From Phaeoceros laevis (Eukaryota > Anthocerotophyta > Anthocerotopsida > Notothyladales): a stretch of 57,327 nucleotides of DNA. Made by a program: the position numbers and the translations under genes. The notes under the pieces are model-generated. The model saw only the letters and a list, made by a program, of their open reading frames with translations, was not told the DNA's origin and ran no database searches. Where the stretch lies: contig JBNGIQ010009164.1 of NCBI GenBank assembly GCA_049999765.1, positions 45,406 to 102,732 of the forward strand, in the 5' to 3' direction. This document shows positions 14,201 through 28,719 of the stretch, piece after piece (positions within the stretch are counted from its first letter, which is position 1; each line of letters begins with the position of its first letter).

Positions 14201-17200
14201 TCGCCGCAGCCTACTGCAACAGCAGCTGGAGGATGAAGCTTATGAAAAGGCGGAAATCCATGGGCCTGGTAGATATCCCACTGTTGCCGTCAGCTCATAT
14301 TGGCACTGGACGCATCGAACAGATCAGTCCAGGGTGCAGATCCAAGATCAAGCAATGATTTGGATGTACCGACTGCTTACATTGTTGCGGAGGCTGGAGG
14401 ACAATGTACTGCAGTGTTGTGCCTTGCAGACTTGGAATAGGGGCTTGGCTGTTGAGTTTGCAAGTCTTCAGGAGTGGCATGAAGCTTTGTGGAAAGTTCT
14501 GCAGAATCCAAAACTTGACTATGATAACTTTTACCTCTGCTGGTCCTTTTTCAAATCTAGCCTCAACCAGCTTCTTCGGGCAGCGAATGTATCAACAGGC
14601 TTGGAGGTGAGCATCATTCTTGTGTTACTGTTTTGTCGAAAACTCTGGTACTTTTTAATTTGTAGATTCATAAAAGTTATCGGTCCAAGCAGGAGAGCAA
14701 TGAGATTTGCAATATTCTTGAGATGGTGGACGAGAAGCTGTCTTTGAGGAAGGGCTGGTCATCAGAATCTTTACTCTGGAAACATGGTGGCCACCCTTGG
14801 GTGCCAATTTCCAGAGAACTGGCAGAGCTGGAATTCAATATCGTGAATGTATGGAATGCACATTGTGATGTGACTCATAAAGGTGAGTAACTGGACACTT
14901 CGCTATACCAGCATCTAGCGTTTCGGTTGTCCTAGATTACAGCAATCTCATTCTTGGGACAGTGGTGATGTACTCTCCCATGTTATACTTTACACGTCTC
15001 TGTTCATGTGTTTACACTGAGGCATAACACAGCAACAAACTCGTCCTTACAGAAGGTGTACCAAAGGATTACCCGTTGATTCTTGGCAAAACAATCCGGT
15101 GGCTCTATGTGGAAGGTCAGCTCTACTATCAAGAATTACAGTACTGCCCTTCCCTTATAATCTGTGAATATATGGTTTCTAGACAGTACGGTAATATTTC
15201 TCTTTGCTGTCCAGGTCTCTCAATTGTGAGATGGTTACACCTCGAGAACCTGAGCAAGAAGCCCCTTGCACTAATCACATCTGATGGCCTTCGAAAAGGG
15301 AACATTTTATTGGAATCCAAGGAGATATATGAGGTAGGTGGTCCATAGTAGTTGCCTGCTCCTGCTTCTGTTACTCCGAATCTGGGAAACTGACTTTTAT
15401 ATTCTGTAGATGTTGAGGGACAGAGTGGAAACGGAAATGCTTCAAATCAAGGGACAGGAGAGCTATCACTATATCCCTTTTGTATCGTTCTCCTCTCAAG
15501 TCAATCATGCTTGCAAGTGTGTCCCATTTCACTCTTCAGACATAGTGGAACTGCACCAGTGGCCTTCTTCTGAGCAACTGTGGTTAGCAGTTGTCCCCTT
15601 GTTTAATCAGCTCAGCTTCTCTCTTGATGCTGCCTTGCTGAGCGACATATTTCCACTTGTGGAAAGCGGACAGCCGATTGCGGTGGGAAACGTGTTTCTC
15701 CAGGTGTGCTCTAGCTGTCTCTTTCTGCGTTCATTTTAGGGCCGACTGCAAGCAATTATTCTCGAGCTTTGAGGTGTTCCTTTCTGAAGCATTTCCCCTT
15801 TGATCTTGCAGAACATCAGTGCTTCTTCAGTCCGCAATTCTATCAATATTGCGCTGTCGTGCTCATCAAGAGCACCTGCAGATTTTGTTCCACATCAGCA
15901 CCTCATCTGGCTCATTGAGAATATTATTCCAACAAACTGTGGTGGGTTATATGTGCTTTATTCGGATATAATTGTAGCGAGCCTGCCAGTTAACTCCTGG
16001 TGTGTCTCAGCTGATTGTAAGGTGTTGTTTTGTTTATTGGACTTCAAACAGATTCCTACAAGGTCCTTCGGACTGTTGTGCATGAACTCATGTTCAATTG
16101 GCACAAGTCCATGTGGACAAGAGGCAGACCCCACAGTGCAGTAAGTACAAGCACTTCCTGCAATAGCCCTGCTTGTGTTCCTGACTGTGATTTTGACATC
16201 GTTTCCTACAATGTGTAGGCGGGGGGAGCACTAGTGTCACCACTGGTGGCAGGACCATCTGAGCATTTTGTGGCTTCTCAAACACCGATAGTGGGCTCGT
16301 TATTGTAAGTGAGCCGACTGGTTGGTGGAAAGATTCATTTGTCTAACTACAATTGCAAAGCTGCTCCCCTGTTGACACACAGAGAGAGGAGCATGAACAT
16401 CGGTGACTGTCTGTGCTTTTGATGCAGGTTGCAAGCAGGTTCAGTAAGGGATTACCGTGGTAAGATATTCCAGTTGCGACTGGCTTTCAATGGGCTATTG
16501 AATCTTGCCAAACAGGAGACTTCCTCTGTTCGAAAATCCAGCCCTCTGTTGGCTCGCCATACTCTCCAACAGGTGGCAGTGGGTTAATTAATGGGCAGTT
16601 TTCGTGTTGCATTGACGTAACTTGTTTCTTGACTTATGTTGTGTCTTGTTGCTCCACAGATCATTGTGGCACATCAAAAAGCGTTCAATCAGGAGGACAT
16701 GGAAGCCATATCTGTCTTGCTAGTGTCCATTTTCGACGACATAGAGGTGAGCTTTGTGGCTAACAGGAATTTTGAACCCATCAGGCAATTGTTGACAATA
16801 ACCTTCTTACAATCAGGACTATGCAATGAATGTACAGGATAATCGCAGTCAAGATCATAATTCAGCTATGCAGAAGCTTGGAATGCTTCTAAGGCGATCG
16901 CAGCATACAATGCTGGCTTCTCTTGTGGATCGTTTGTTGTTGCCGGGTCTAGCTTTGTCACTGCATTCCATCTCCACAAAGAATACGGGCACAGCTGGTA
17001 CAATGTTGTTTTTTTTTAAAACATGATTGCAGTACTTGGAAACATGCTTGCAGTAGTTGTTGGGCTGGTTGACATCATGACCAGAGTACAAATGTTAGGA
17101 TGATAGCTCTCTGGTTCAGTTGTATTATCTTTGTAGCACAAGTTTCTAGTGTATTGTTTCCCCTAATGTCCAAGTGTTACCTGCAGGTGCTCTCTTCCAA

Positions 17201-20200
17201 CTTGGAAAACTTTGGGTCATAATAGGACTGCTGCGTCTCCATTTGTTACTCCCTGCAGATGGTTGTGACCCCATGGCGAAGTATGCCTACAAACATTTAC
17301 ATGCTTCCGATAAACATCGGGATCTGGAGGTTCAGCTGAAGGTGTACATCACACCATATTGCAGATCTCGATGCATATGTACTTTGAATGTGGACCACGG
17401 CTATGGGGTTCAACATTTGCGTTGATTGTCTACAGACATGGTTGTCCTGACTTCCTTTCAGCATATCCGTTGTAGACTCTTATTCCTCCACTCTGAATAT
17501 AGGTGAAGAAAGAAAGCGAGCTTCTTGTCAGGGGTGGATATCGTGCCAATGAAGTAGAGGTCCTTTCTACAACTCTTCGAGTCTTAGGAGAGGAGCGGGA
17601 CGCTCTTGCATCCAAGGTGAGTGCACACCTTTTGTCGGTGCTACTTACGTTCGATGTATCGTATATCAGTTTGAGTGGTCTGACTGCTACTGTACTTCTC
17701 AAATGCCTGGCAGATTGTTTTTCGTCCAAATCCACCTACTTTTCACAGGCTGTACTTGGAGGTCCAAAGATTCACAGAGATGTGGGGTAAACCTGAAAGA
17801 CTGGAAAGCCTACTTCAATCTTTGCAAAATGGGGTGGAAAAGTCGATGGAGAATTTGACAACCTTGACAGAAGAGGTTGACTCTTGGCAGGTAATCAGAT
17901 TGTTTATTCCAGAACGTGTTTTGCTTCGAAGTTACAAGTGACAATCAAGAGCACTGACATATGTTCGCATCATGTGTAGGAAATAGCAGGGCAATTCATT
18001 CTGCGCTTGCAGGAAGACTTCCCTCTGTATCGTGACATCGTACAACCAATCCAGCTGGCTGCTTACGAGCTGAAGTTTGGGCTTTCTCTAGCTGTACTTG
18101 GTAGTTTACAAATGGCAATCTTTCCGGAAGGCCGTGCTGAAGCTGCAGGGGAACTCTTCACTGTACGTTGATTTCTCAAAACTGTGTCAGTCTCACAAAG
18201 GTTCTCTAACAAATTTGTTACTGGAACTTACTCGCCAATATCCTTTTGTTGCAGGGGCTCCTTGTTCGGTTGATGCGGTTCCCAAGCAGTTTAGACCACA
18301 ATCCAAAATCCTCAACCTCTGAAACTAATGGGGGATGGCATGGCTTTGGGTCTGGATCTCGTGATGTACATGAATTGGTGAGCGCTGATTTGCAGAATAT
18401 TGTACATGTGAACATGGGTCTACCGGCACACCAGAAGGGTCTGAAAGAGGTACAGAGCTTTACTTGTCGTTCTATAGTGCTTGACGGGATCACATTTCAT
18501 TCTTGGATATGCTTCTTTACTCTGAATGAACTGTGGGACTGTCTAGGGCAACGGTGTGGAGCTGCAAATTAGAATTCTCAGGGTAGCGTTACTCCGTTTG
18601 GGTCAGGAGATTCTGGCCTCTGGACTACTGACAAGAAGCGCTTTCATGGTGAGTTCAAACTTTCCAGAAGTTTACCCTTCAGATTCTCCTTTGTTGCTCG
18701 CCAACAATGTGAATTGTGGTGCAGCTTTTGGTTACTATTCTCGATTCATTGACGGGCTTATGGAGGAAGAATATTAAAAGCAAGGAGGATGAAGTGCAGA
18801 GCACAGAATTTCTGCGCTTTACCAAGCGTTCACATATAATGGAAACTGACCATGACCTAGAGGAGGAATCATTTAAAGGCATGTTCCCGCAGCATTCGTG
18901 GGATTTTGGAGACCTGGAAGATTCCGGATTTGTCCATGCTGATGAAGATGATGTGAGCTTCTTCATAAATGTTTTTCCTACTTGTAACAAACACGAAAGA
19001 GTTGGTTAGTATTGCGCTCCTGGTTCATAATTGATGTGGGTGTCTGTGCAGAAACGAGCAGAAGCAACAGTGGACCAGACACATGACCAAGAATTGCAAG
19101 GGATCGAACTAGCATGGAGATCATTGGAAGAGTCTTTGCTAGATGAAGTGGTTGCGATGCATGCCAGAATTTTTGGATCTCCTGGACGGATGCATGATGT
19201 GAGTGGTGCCTCAAAGTTCTTGCCGCCGAGCTTTGAGGTACCGAAACTTATTAAATCGGTCTCGGTTGTGCAGTCCATTTCATCCGAAGACACGACAACA
19301 ACATTCTGTCTAGCTTATGACACAGGAATCCGGATAATGGAAGGTTTGTTTAAATTTGCCATAGATTAGACTCTCATTCCTCAATTTCTGTCTGCCGCTG
19401 TGACTATGAAATTGTTCCTGGCCTTCAGACACTTCACACATGATATATCATGTGGGATGTAGAGTTGTTTCATGGCTTGTCCTTTGTTGCTGCTCATTTC
19501 AATGCCCTCAATTCGATCCAAGCCTCTTCTTGTTGTTGTTGTAAGGTGGTCCACTGGTTGGTATTCGGTTTGTCGCTGAATATGCTGTTCTGTTCCAGGT
19601 TTGCCGAATGTTCTCCCTGGTACGTTGGATGACCATCTTGTCGTTTCAAACCTGATGAGACTAGGTCTTGAGCATCAACAGCTTCAAAAACTCGTTCCAG
19701 AGGAAGCACATCACTGGAACTTCTACAAGGTTGAACTTTGCACAATTAAGAAACTGGCGCTTGCATCAGTTCATACAGTACAGCTCTGACATGGATGACT
19801 CTGGCAGGATGCAAACAAAGCTGAAATTGCCCTTATGCTCCACCCTCTGGCAGTGTTGGTGGATCGGCTTTCTCTACTTCTAGAAGACTGGCCGGAACAT
19901 CCTATCCTGCAACAGCTGCTCCAGCTCTCGAGATCTTTGCTATCGATTACGTTAGACTCCCCTGTTATAAAGGTTGGCTCTGCGTTCTACCTTGAGCAGC
20001 GCTCCCGGCAAACGATATATAGCTGAAATACCACGTCAAGCTTGCTGCTCACTGTGACTATCCTTCAAGTCTTGTCTGTCAGACTTCCTAACAACCTTCA
20101 TTTGTTGTCTCTGTCAGGCGTTAACTGGCCTGGAATTGCTCTTATCTAAAGCTCAGCAATGGGAGGAAAATGCTGCAAAACATGTTTCAATCTCTGGTTG

Positions 20201-23200
20201 CTGTTCTGCCCTTAAAGCCTACTTTCTTTAAGTTTCAATGTTTGATTTCACAGGCAGCCGTTGTGACCCTTTGCAGTTTGTCCTTTGCTTGCTTTTTCTG
20301 GCTGCTAGGTGAGTTGGAGAGTCTATCACGTCTTGTCACGAGATGGCGGAAGCTAGAGCTGCAGTGCTGGCCCAAGTTGCTTGACAGCGCCAAAGTGGAG
20401 CATGAAGCTAAGGATAACAAGGTGCACTTTACAAGCATGTATTGATCTGTTTGTGGAGCACTGATGGTATGCATGTTCTGAAAGTAACACATACTCCTGT
20501 ACCACAGTTTTGGTTCTTTCTTCACGACATTTTAAATGGAAACGTTGTTGACGATGTTGACAACTTTATTCGCGGAGCAACAAAAAGGTCTTTCTTGTTA
20601 CCTACCTATCTACACTAAAATACACCCCTTACAATTCATTCTTATCAAGTGGTCAATATTTTTGGCAGCGTGGAAGAATTTATGCAATCTGCCAGCGTAG
20701 GCCAATTTGGTAAACGGCTTGAATTAGTCCGAGCCTTTTATGGCCAATTCTGTTTCAAAGCTGGTTTCAACATTGCAGAAAGTGCACAATCAATGTAAGT
20801 TGTCGTAAAATAAAAGCTTATCCTGGCCTTGTCTTTGTCTCTGAACTAGGGAGTACCTTGGTACACTCATGCGTGTGTGTTTCACTTTGATGCAGGAATA
20901 GGATCCATAGACTGACAGACATGCTGTACAATATCTGGAAGTATTACTCTCAATTTCGGCATATGTAAGACAGCTTTCTGGCACCTGCCTGCCTTGGTGA
21001 TAATCCGTAACCTCTCGTCAGATTTGTGTATAAGATAGTGGCCCTGGATATTTTGAATGCAGTGTTGCTCGGAAGCTATCTGAACAGAAGGACGTCATTG
21101 AAAAAGAGCTCAAGGATCTAGTGCGGTTGTCGAAGTGGGATGACCGCAGCCACTACAGGCTGGCTGCATCTGCTGAGAAGACTCATCGCAAACTGCATAA
21201 GTTGGTCAAAAAATACAATGTAAAGTTTTGGAGCCCAGTTATGTTCCTTTAGTATATGGCTGTTCTTACTAGGCTAAGCACTTTGTTACCCCCGGTATTG
21301 CTGACTTTCTTTACATGCATGTTATGATGCAGGATATCTTGAAGCAACCAGTTGTTCAGCTACTCACCTTAGAGGCTACAAACATGGGAACCCATAATCT
21401 GGCAGTCCTATCAGAAGCTGTCGACAAGCAAACATCACATTTAACTAAGGAGACTCCTCCATCTGAGAGGATTGGATCCTCACCAAAATCACTAGGGTAC
21501 TTCCAGCCGTGATAGCAGTGGGTTAATTTCCTAGTTCCCATCTTTGACGTTTCTGTCTGATGAAGCTTACTACCGGCATCGGGGATTGCAGTGCACCTGG
21601 CAGTAGTCTGTGGAACCATTTCTGTGATGCACACCGCAACCTTATGACCCTTGAAAGTGGTGAAATCTCACAAGGTGCTGGCTGTAGTTTGCATTTTGCG
21701 GATCCATTTTTTGACCACTATCATCTCAGGTTGTTGACCATGTATTTGTGTACGCAGATCTGACTAATGATTGTCTGAAGAGGCTGTCATCAGTCACATC
21801 AAAGACCCGTGATTTCCTGGTCTCCACCGTATTCTCAGATCGGGGTCAAAACTGTAGAAGAGAGGGAGCTTGGGCTTTGGATCACTTAGGAGGCACAATC
21901 ATCTCCCGTTCTACGGAACTGCGAACTGGGGGAATGAGGCGTCCTGTCAAGAAGAAGGCCTTGGTGGATTTACTGAAGACTTTGAAGCAACTGGGCCTCT
22001 CACGCCATAAATCAGCTGTTCCAAAGGTGACGGCGATAACATTTCTCCCCTACACCAGCTTTGAATGAAAATGCTTTGGAATTGACGTTGTATGATACAT
22101 GTTTCTTCAGAACGAGAGAGACGCAGAAAAATGGTTCCAGCAGCCCGCCTCCGAAGCTGGTGATGTGCTGTGCTCCTGGAGGGATAGTCTTCCTGACATT
22201 GACCACAAGCAGACAGTTGGTCTCAACCAGCATCTACCAGAAAGTCTATCTAGCATGTTGGGCAGCATGTGCATATTCTGGCATCGTGCAAGCGAGTATT
22301 TCTTTAAAAACATGGCGCTCATTCAACAGCTGCACCAGAATGCTCTGGTGTTCAACAAGGATCTCAGCTTTCAGGAGGTGATTGTACATTACCACCTCTT
22401 GATTATACCTGTTTTTCTGCACCTGGGGCCATAGGAAGGACTTTATAGCTACTGGAAATTCTGATGTCGTGAATTTATTATTTGTGCAGGTAGAAACCTC
22501 TACGAGGTTTGTGGAGCATCTTTTATATCTACAGCGTCAACAGCGTCACAAAATTTACAGCTTTAGTTTGCAGCTATCGGAATTTGGATGTTTCACAAGC
22601 TTGCTCGACGATATTTGTAAGTTCACAATCTTTATGTTTCATGAGCAAGTAGCTGGAAATTCTCTGAAAGTTATTGAAGCATGCTGTCTGACTTTCACAG
22701 TTTTGAACTTCACAGGCACCTCGCTGATAGCCAAGAGTTCGCTCCCCAAGCAAAAAGCTACCCGGAGGAGGATGTGGCTACAAAAGGTATTCCACTTTAG
22801 AACAGATATTTCACCAGGTCACTAGAAGCTGGCAATAACTGCATATATCTCTGTAACTGCATGTTACAGAGAACATTAAGGCATGAGCTGCGACGACATA
22901 CAGAATCGTTCATGTTTTTTTCTTTTTTTGTGCAGGATATGCTAGACTCCTTAATTTGCTCTATAGTTGAGCTTCACCTGTTTCTGGAAACATCCGAATC
23001 AGTACAGGCTTGCCCCTCAGATCAGGCAAGAAATGGCGTCCTCAGTGGAGTAGTTACCGACCTCAGACAACCATTATCATTGTTGAAGTCAAGCAAGGTA
23101 ACCTCGTACTTGACACTTTTTTCAGTGAATGCCTGATTCTTGATAAGTGAATTGGAGAACTAAACTGTTGAGACTTTGTGCTGCAGAGCCAACTCGATGT

Positions 23201-26200
23201 TTTCTTGATACCGGGCCGGAAAAAAATGACAGAGGAGATGCTGCAAAGTTCATGGCCTCTTATCATTACCCCACGTATGCAAGACGTGTTATGGGCTAAT
23301 TTTAAAAACATAAGGGATGTTGCAGCATTTGTTAATCAGGTCTTGGAGGAACGAGTTTATCCGAGCTTCCCCCGGGTCACAGGGTTGATCACCTTGCAGG
23401 AACTTTTACATGAGGTTGGTGGTGCTTTATGGCTAACCAGCAAAAATAATCAGACATCTAGTGTGTAACACTGTTGTATACTTGCAGGGCCTAAGGTTAT
23501 CGGAGACTTTTGAAACCACAATCGGTGAAGAGGCGAACACAATAAGTTCAACATCGGAGCAGATGTCTGGTGCTATCAAATCATGTGAAGAAGTCATTGT
23601 AGAGGTGAAATTGTCGATTCAGGGCATAATCCAGTCCACAGCTGCAACAGACAGCTCTGAGAGGCTGAGCCCGGAAAGAAGTTTCAATGCTCTGGTTGAG
23701 GTTGACGATGGCAGACCGACAGGCGTAACCCGCTCTCTGCATCTTTACGAGGCAGAGCTCGTGAAGCAGATGTCTGCATTCAGACTGGATCGGATCCGCA
23801 AGGCATTGTCCAACTTCTTGTCTGCAGAAGTAAGCACTCATGCATTGATGTTCCGCAAGCTGACGTCTCATGGGTACCTGGAACAGTGTTGAGTCGGCAC
23901 AAATGATAGGCTAGGCAACAGTATGGGGAGAAAATTTCACATACCACTTTTCTGCATTTGCAGGTGGCAGGTGACAATCCAGAATTACTGCCAGTGATTG
24001 CAAGGCTGCTTGGAAGTATCAGTGGCCCTTTGGGGATGTTGCAACTTGCAGGCATGCAGATTCTTGACGATTACATCTTGCTGCACAAGACTGTGAGTCT
24101 TCTTTCTATTCTGGTTTCGACTTATAATGGTCCCCACGTTAGAATTTATCATTACTTGCAATGTGACAGGCTTGTCTATCGTTTGATATTTTAGTGATCT
24201 TCTTTCTGTAGGTCACAAAACTGGGTTATATATTGGGCAACCTGTTCAACTCACTATACCGAGAGGGCTTCTGCTCACCACCGGATGAAGAAGAGGGCCA
24301 GGAGGGCGCAACGAAATTCGAGGACGCTGCAGGGACAGGGATGGGTGAAGGGCAAGGAAAAAAGGATGTTAGTGAACAGATTGAAGATGAGGATCAGCTT
24401 CTAGGGACTGGAGTTCAGGTACTTACGGTTTTTGCATTGAGCACTGTTTTCACTCTTATTTTATCATTTCTGACATGATTCGGCTGGGCAGAATATGGAG
24501 CCAACTGAGAAAGAGAAATCAGGAGAAAAACAAGAAAAGGGTATTGAGATGGGTCAGGACTTCCAAGCTGATATCCAAAATGTGAGTGAAGACGAATCTG
24601 AAGAAGATGAAGAAAATGAAGAGGGTGACGAAGAAAAGCTAGACTCTATGATGGGGCAGGCAGATGGTAATGAGCAAGTTGTGGATGAGAGGCTTTGGAA
24701 TGATGAAGAGGACAAGGATACACAAGGGCAACAGGAGGGGAAGGAGAAGTATGAGAAAGACGCTCCTGTTTCTGGAGGGAAAGATGACCTAGAGATGCGT
24801 GCCAAGGAGGGAGGCGAGAATGACAGAGAAGGGCCTGAGAAGAATGAAGATTTTGAAGATGAGCTCAGATCTAGTAAAGGTGCAGATGGAGGTCCACAGG
24901 AGCATGAGGAAACTGAAGGTGAAAACAGTGAGAATATCATGGATCAAACGGATGCTTATGAAGATCCAAGTGGCGTGAAGCCATCACAGGAGGAGGAAGA
25001 CTTTGAACTTCCAGACAACATGGAATTGGACGAGGATGGTGGTGATGGCCAAGATGATATCGATGCTGGTGAAGACATGGGTGAATCGAATCAAGCTCTG
25101 GATGGCAATATCAGTCTGCCAGATACTGTGAAGGCAGATGAGGAGCCAGAAGAAATGGATGGCGAACAGCCTGAACAGGAAACAACGGAAACAGAGCAAG
25201 CAGACAAGGAAGACCCGGACACCATGGAGGTGGAAGCTGCGGGACCCACAATAAGTGAGAAAGCCGAAGAGGATAATGACAAGGAAAAGGCTACACCCTC
25301 AGATCTCGAAGCAGATGCTGCTGCTCATGTTCAATCAACTGCGGAGCAGTATGGTGCTGAACCACAGACTGAACCTGAGATTAGGGACAAAGATGCAAGG
25401 ACAATCGGAGGTCAGCAAGCTGCAGGCACATATTCTGGTCTTGCAGGGAATCCTATGTCTGCAGGCCAGGATGAAACCGAAGGACAGCCGTCAGGGTTGG
25501 AGGAGTCAGTGGGTGAAAGAGATAATGAGCAGCAACTCCAGCAAGAGCTGGCATTAGAGACAGCACAGGGTGATCGAGGAACGACTTCAGGAAAACCATC
25601 GAGCTCAGTGGATAGGCAGAATGCTGAGAAACTAGATGCAAACCCGTACCGTAGTCTGGGTGATACACTGAAGCAGTGGAAAGATAAGGTCAGGGTTAGA
25701 AATGAAGTCTCCGAATCTGGCGAAGTGCACACGCAGGAGCAAAAGGTGGAGGAACCAGCGATGGGAGATGAATACCAGTACGCTACAGAAGGAGAAAAGG
25801 CTGAACTTCAGGCATTGGGCGGAGCTACTGAGGAGCAGCTTGAGCAACAGCGTCTTGAGGATGCAGGCCAGCTGAACGAGACATCTGATGATGGACTGCA
25901 GCCTATGATAGACTATGACGAGGAAGACACAGAAGAGAAAGTCCAAGCCACTGACATGACACAGACACGTCAGCTGCAACCAAATAGGAAGCAAAAGTCT
26001 GATGTTGGACAAGCAACACAGCACGCAGGTCTGGCTGAGGACAAGCAACAGTGGATGGATCTTGAGGGATTAAAGCTGGATGAAGAGTTGCTTTCGGGAA
26101 GAAAGGGTGATAGCATTCTCTCAGTGAATCCATGTACAGCAAGTGATTTTCAGGTCAAGGACCAGCTGCCGGCTTCAGATGCCTTTGACAGCCAAATGTT

Positions 26201-27699
26201 GAGTGATAGGGAGTTGAGTGATGTGAGGCGCGAGGTAGAAGAGAAAGTGAAAGCAGCTGGAGAAAACGCTCAGTTGTTATGGCGAAGATATGATCAGCTT
26301 ACTGCACGTCTCTCACAAGAACTAGCAGAGCAGCTCCGACTAATTCTTGAACCAACTTTGGCAGCAAAGCTTGAGGGTGATTACAGAACAGGGAAACGCA
26401 TCAACATGAAAAAGGTATACCGAGGTCTTTGTTTATGTTCGGATACTGATTACAGTACTACTGTAGCATTGAAGTTCGTGTGCCTGACTTGGCCCGCTTT
26501 TGTACAGATCATTCCATATGTTGCCAGTCAGTTCAAGAAAGATAAGATATGGCTGCGTCGCACAAAGGCAAGCAAGCGACAGTACCAGGTGGTCATTGCT
26601 ATAGATGATTCCAGAAGTATGTCAGAAAGCCACTGTGGCCACATGGCACTGGAAGCTTTGATTACCACATGTCGGGCAATGTCCCAGCTTGAAATTGGCC
26701 AGATGGCAGTTGCAAGCTTTGGGGAGAAGGGGAACGCTCGTCTTCTCCATGACTTTGACCAGCCTTTTTCCAGTGAATCTGGTACCAACGTAAGTGTAAC
26801 TCGCTGCGGTATTTGATTGCCAGCTGATTGTGAATTGTATACAAGCTTATCCTGCAGGATGTGGTCACTGCGGTTATTTGAATGCCTAGGGTTTTCGCAG
26901 TGTAGCTAATTCTGAGTTGTACACAAGCCTTTCCTGAGGGGTGTGGTGCTCTGGTGCAGATTATCTCCCGATTTTCCTTTCAGCAGGACAACACAATAGC
27001 AGACGAACCAATGGTGGACCTTCTCCACTTTCTTACTGAGATGCTGCGCAATGCGGCAATGAAAGCCGTCCTGCCGTCCGGGAGAAATGTTCTGCAGCAG
27101 CTGGTCCTCATAATTGCTGACGGTCGTTTTCATGAAAAGGTGCCTCCTTGCTGCTTATGGAACCCTTACAGCCCCTCTAAACCGTTTCTTGTTTCTTTAC
27201 TAGTCGCCGCGCCCTACTTGCTTAATTGTGGTGGTGGGTTGTTTGCACAGGAGAACTTGAAAAGGTGTGTAAGGGAAGCAATGACCCGCAATCAGCTCCT
27301 GGCTTTTATTGTGCTGGACAACCCACAGGAATCTATCTTCGACATGCAGGTATGTGAGTTGTGCTAAGTACGAGCTGCAGCCATCATGATCTAGTTGCTG
27401 AAGAAACCCGTTTGTAATGATCCCGAAACGGCTTGTGTCAGACTGTCTCCTTCTCGAGTGGGAGCCCCACGTTCTCAAGGTATATGGACTCGTTCCCCTT
27501 TCCTTACTACACCCTGCTGAGGAACATCGAGGATCTCCCACGCACTCTTGGAGGGCTGCTTCGACAGGTATGGCCGTTATTGTGTGACGCCCACAGAATG
27601 CTCAACAATCGACTCAGACATTGTAGTCCCTATCTCAACCTTGTTTGCGCTTGTTGTGTGCAGTGGTTTGAGCTAATGCAGCGAACGACGTCCTCGTGA
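2248..27699 (+). CDS. MDN1: Midasin, AAA+ ATPase of 60S ribosome biogenesis
   Basis: Midasin (MDN1/Rea1) is a dynein-like nuclear ATPase that strips assembly factors from pre-60S particles. The ATG at 2248 opens a 105-nt first exon (2248-2352), followed by dozens of small exons and a stop at 27697-27699. Six AAA+ modules are visible by their P-loops: GPVGAGKT (3946-3969), GETGTGKT (5938-5961), GPTSSGKT (7450-7473), GETGCGKT (8558-8581), GSPGVGKT (10851-10874) and GPQASGKT (12300-12323). Walker B motifs include LLLDEINLAP, VVLDELNLAP and ILLDELNLAS. AAA6 has LDNANLC, lacking the catalytic Glu. The longest AAA exon is 6328-8187. A long helical linker follows (about 13.2-24.2 kb), then an Asp/Glu-rich segment (about 24.3-25.96 kb) and a MIDAS domain with the metal-binding DDSRS at 26604-26618. 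Domain order and length fit full-length plant midasin. I verified only some exon boundaries. The gene looks intact. Confidence 0.95.
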
Positions 27700-28719
27700 A
27701 ATGGCGAAGTCCTAACGGGTGGGTAACGAAAACCAGTGCTTTTGGAAGCTAGACCTGTGGGCGAAATGCTAAGTTTTGTTTCATCAACCAGCTGCTTACA
27801 GATCCAGATGAGAATGAAGCAATCGCCCTGCCCTATTGCACATCAAGGTTGAAGACCTGTCTCCGGGACAAAACTTTGTTTAGTTCACATCGGCCTTAGA
27901 CTATGTACATATGAGGTTTTTTTGGTAAAGGATAAACTTTTGTACACCTAAAAGTTCAAACGTTTGTTTTAGAGTGATTCCGGAAGGATCGAAAGTAGCT
28001 AAGCAGTAAACACACACCCCTCTAATCTTTTGTGCACCTAAGTTGAGTCTCCCCGGACTTAATACTACGCTCATCCCGATTGTGGGTCACCGGACCTGCC
28101 AGGATGGTCGGCAATAAACACACACAAACTGAACATCGATGAACACACACCAAGTCTGTAGACTGTGTACACCTAAAGGCTAAAACAAGGTGTTTGTTTT
28201 GCACTATTCTTTGTTCCAGATGAAAGCGTAACAGCGCGGTTGTAAATTGTAAATGGTCCATTACTCATTCAGAGAGGCTTTCCTTAAAATGGTCCACGGA
28301 CCGGAAAGTAGAAATAACTAAATGGTCCAACCGGTAAGCCATCGCCATCGGCGTCGCAATCTACGCTAGCTACCGGTTTTGCCCTTGACCAGCTTCAAGG
28401 GAGCCTTGCCATCGTACAGCCTGATGATGGTCCAGTGTAGATTGGAGCACGCAACGGGCGTCCCTCACCTGCCCTGGAGCGTCCCCGACCGCATACGTCT
28501 CTCTCTCAACGGCTCCCCTCCTGGCCAGCTCTCGTATATTTACCTCCACTCCCGCATGCAGTGGTCGTGCCGATCGCCAGCGCTCGTCGCAGAGAAATCG
28601 ATCCTATCCCTCCTGCCTGCAAGCTGGTCAAAACTCGTGCTGCGGGCTCGGCTCACATGTGACTGACACCCCCGTGTGCACGCATCAGTGCAGCTCAAGT
28701 GTAGCTCAAGTGCAGGATC
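27700..28719. other. MDN1-PKS intergenic region
   Basis: No gene is seen. It contains the MDN1 3' flank and loosely repeated words such as GTACACCTAAA followed by CAAACGTTTGTTTT-like stretches (about 27940-28200), plus AAACACACAC motifs. Base composition shifts from AT-rich to GC-rich towards the PKS start. A TATA-like TATATTTA lies near 28535, about 185 bp before the PKS ATG, and is only a weak promoter candidate. Confidence 0.4.

Noticed and set aside
24554-24940. Ser/Pro-rich minus-strand frame
   Set aside because: It is the shadow of the Asp/Glu-rich midasin exon on the opposite strand.
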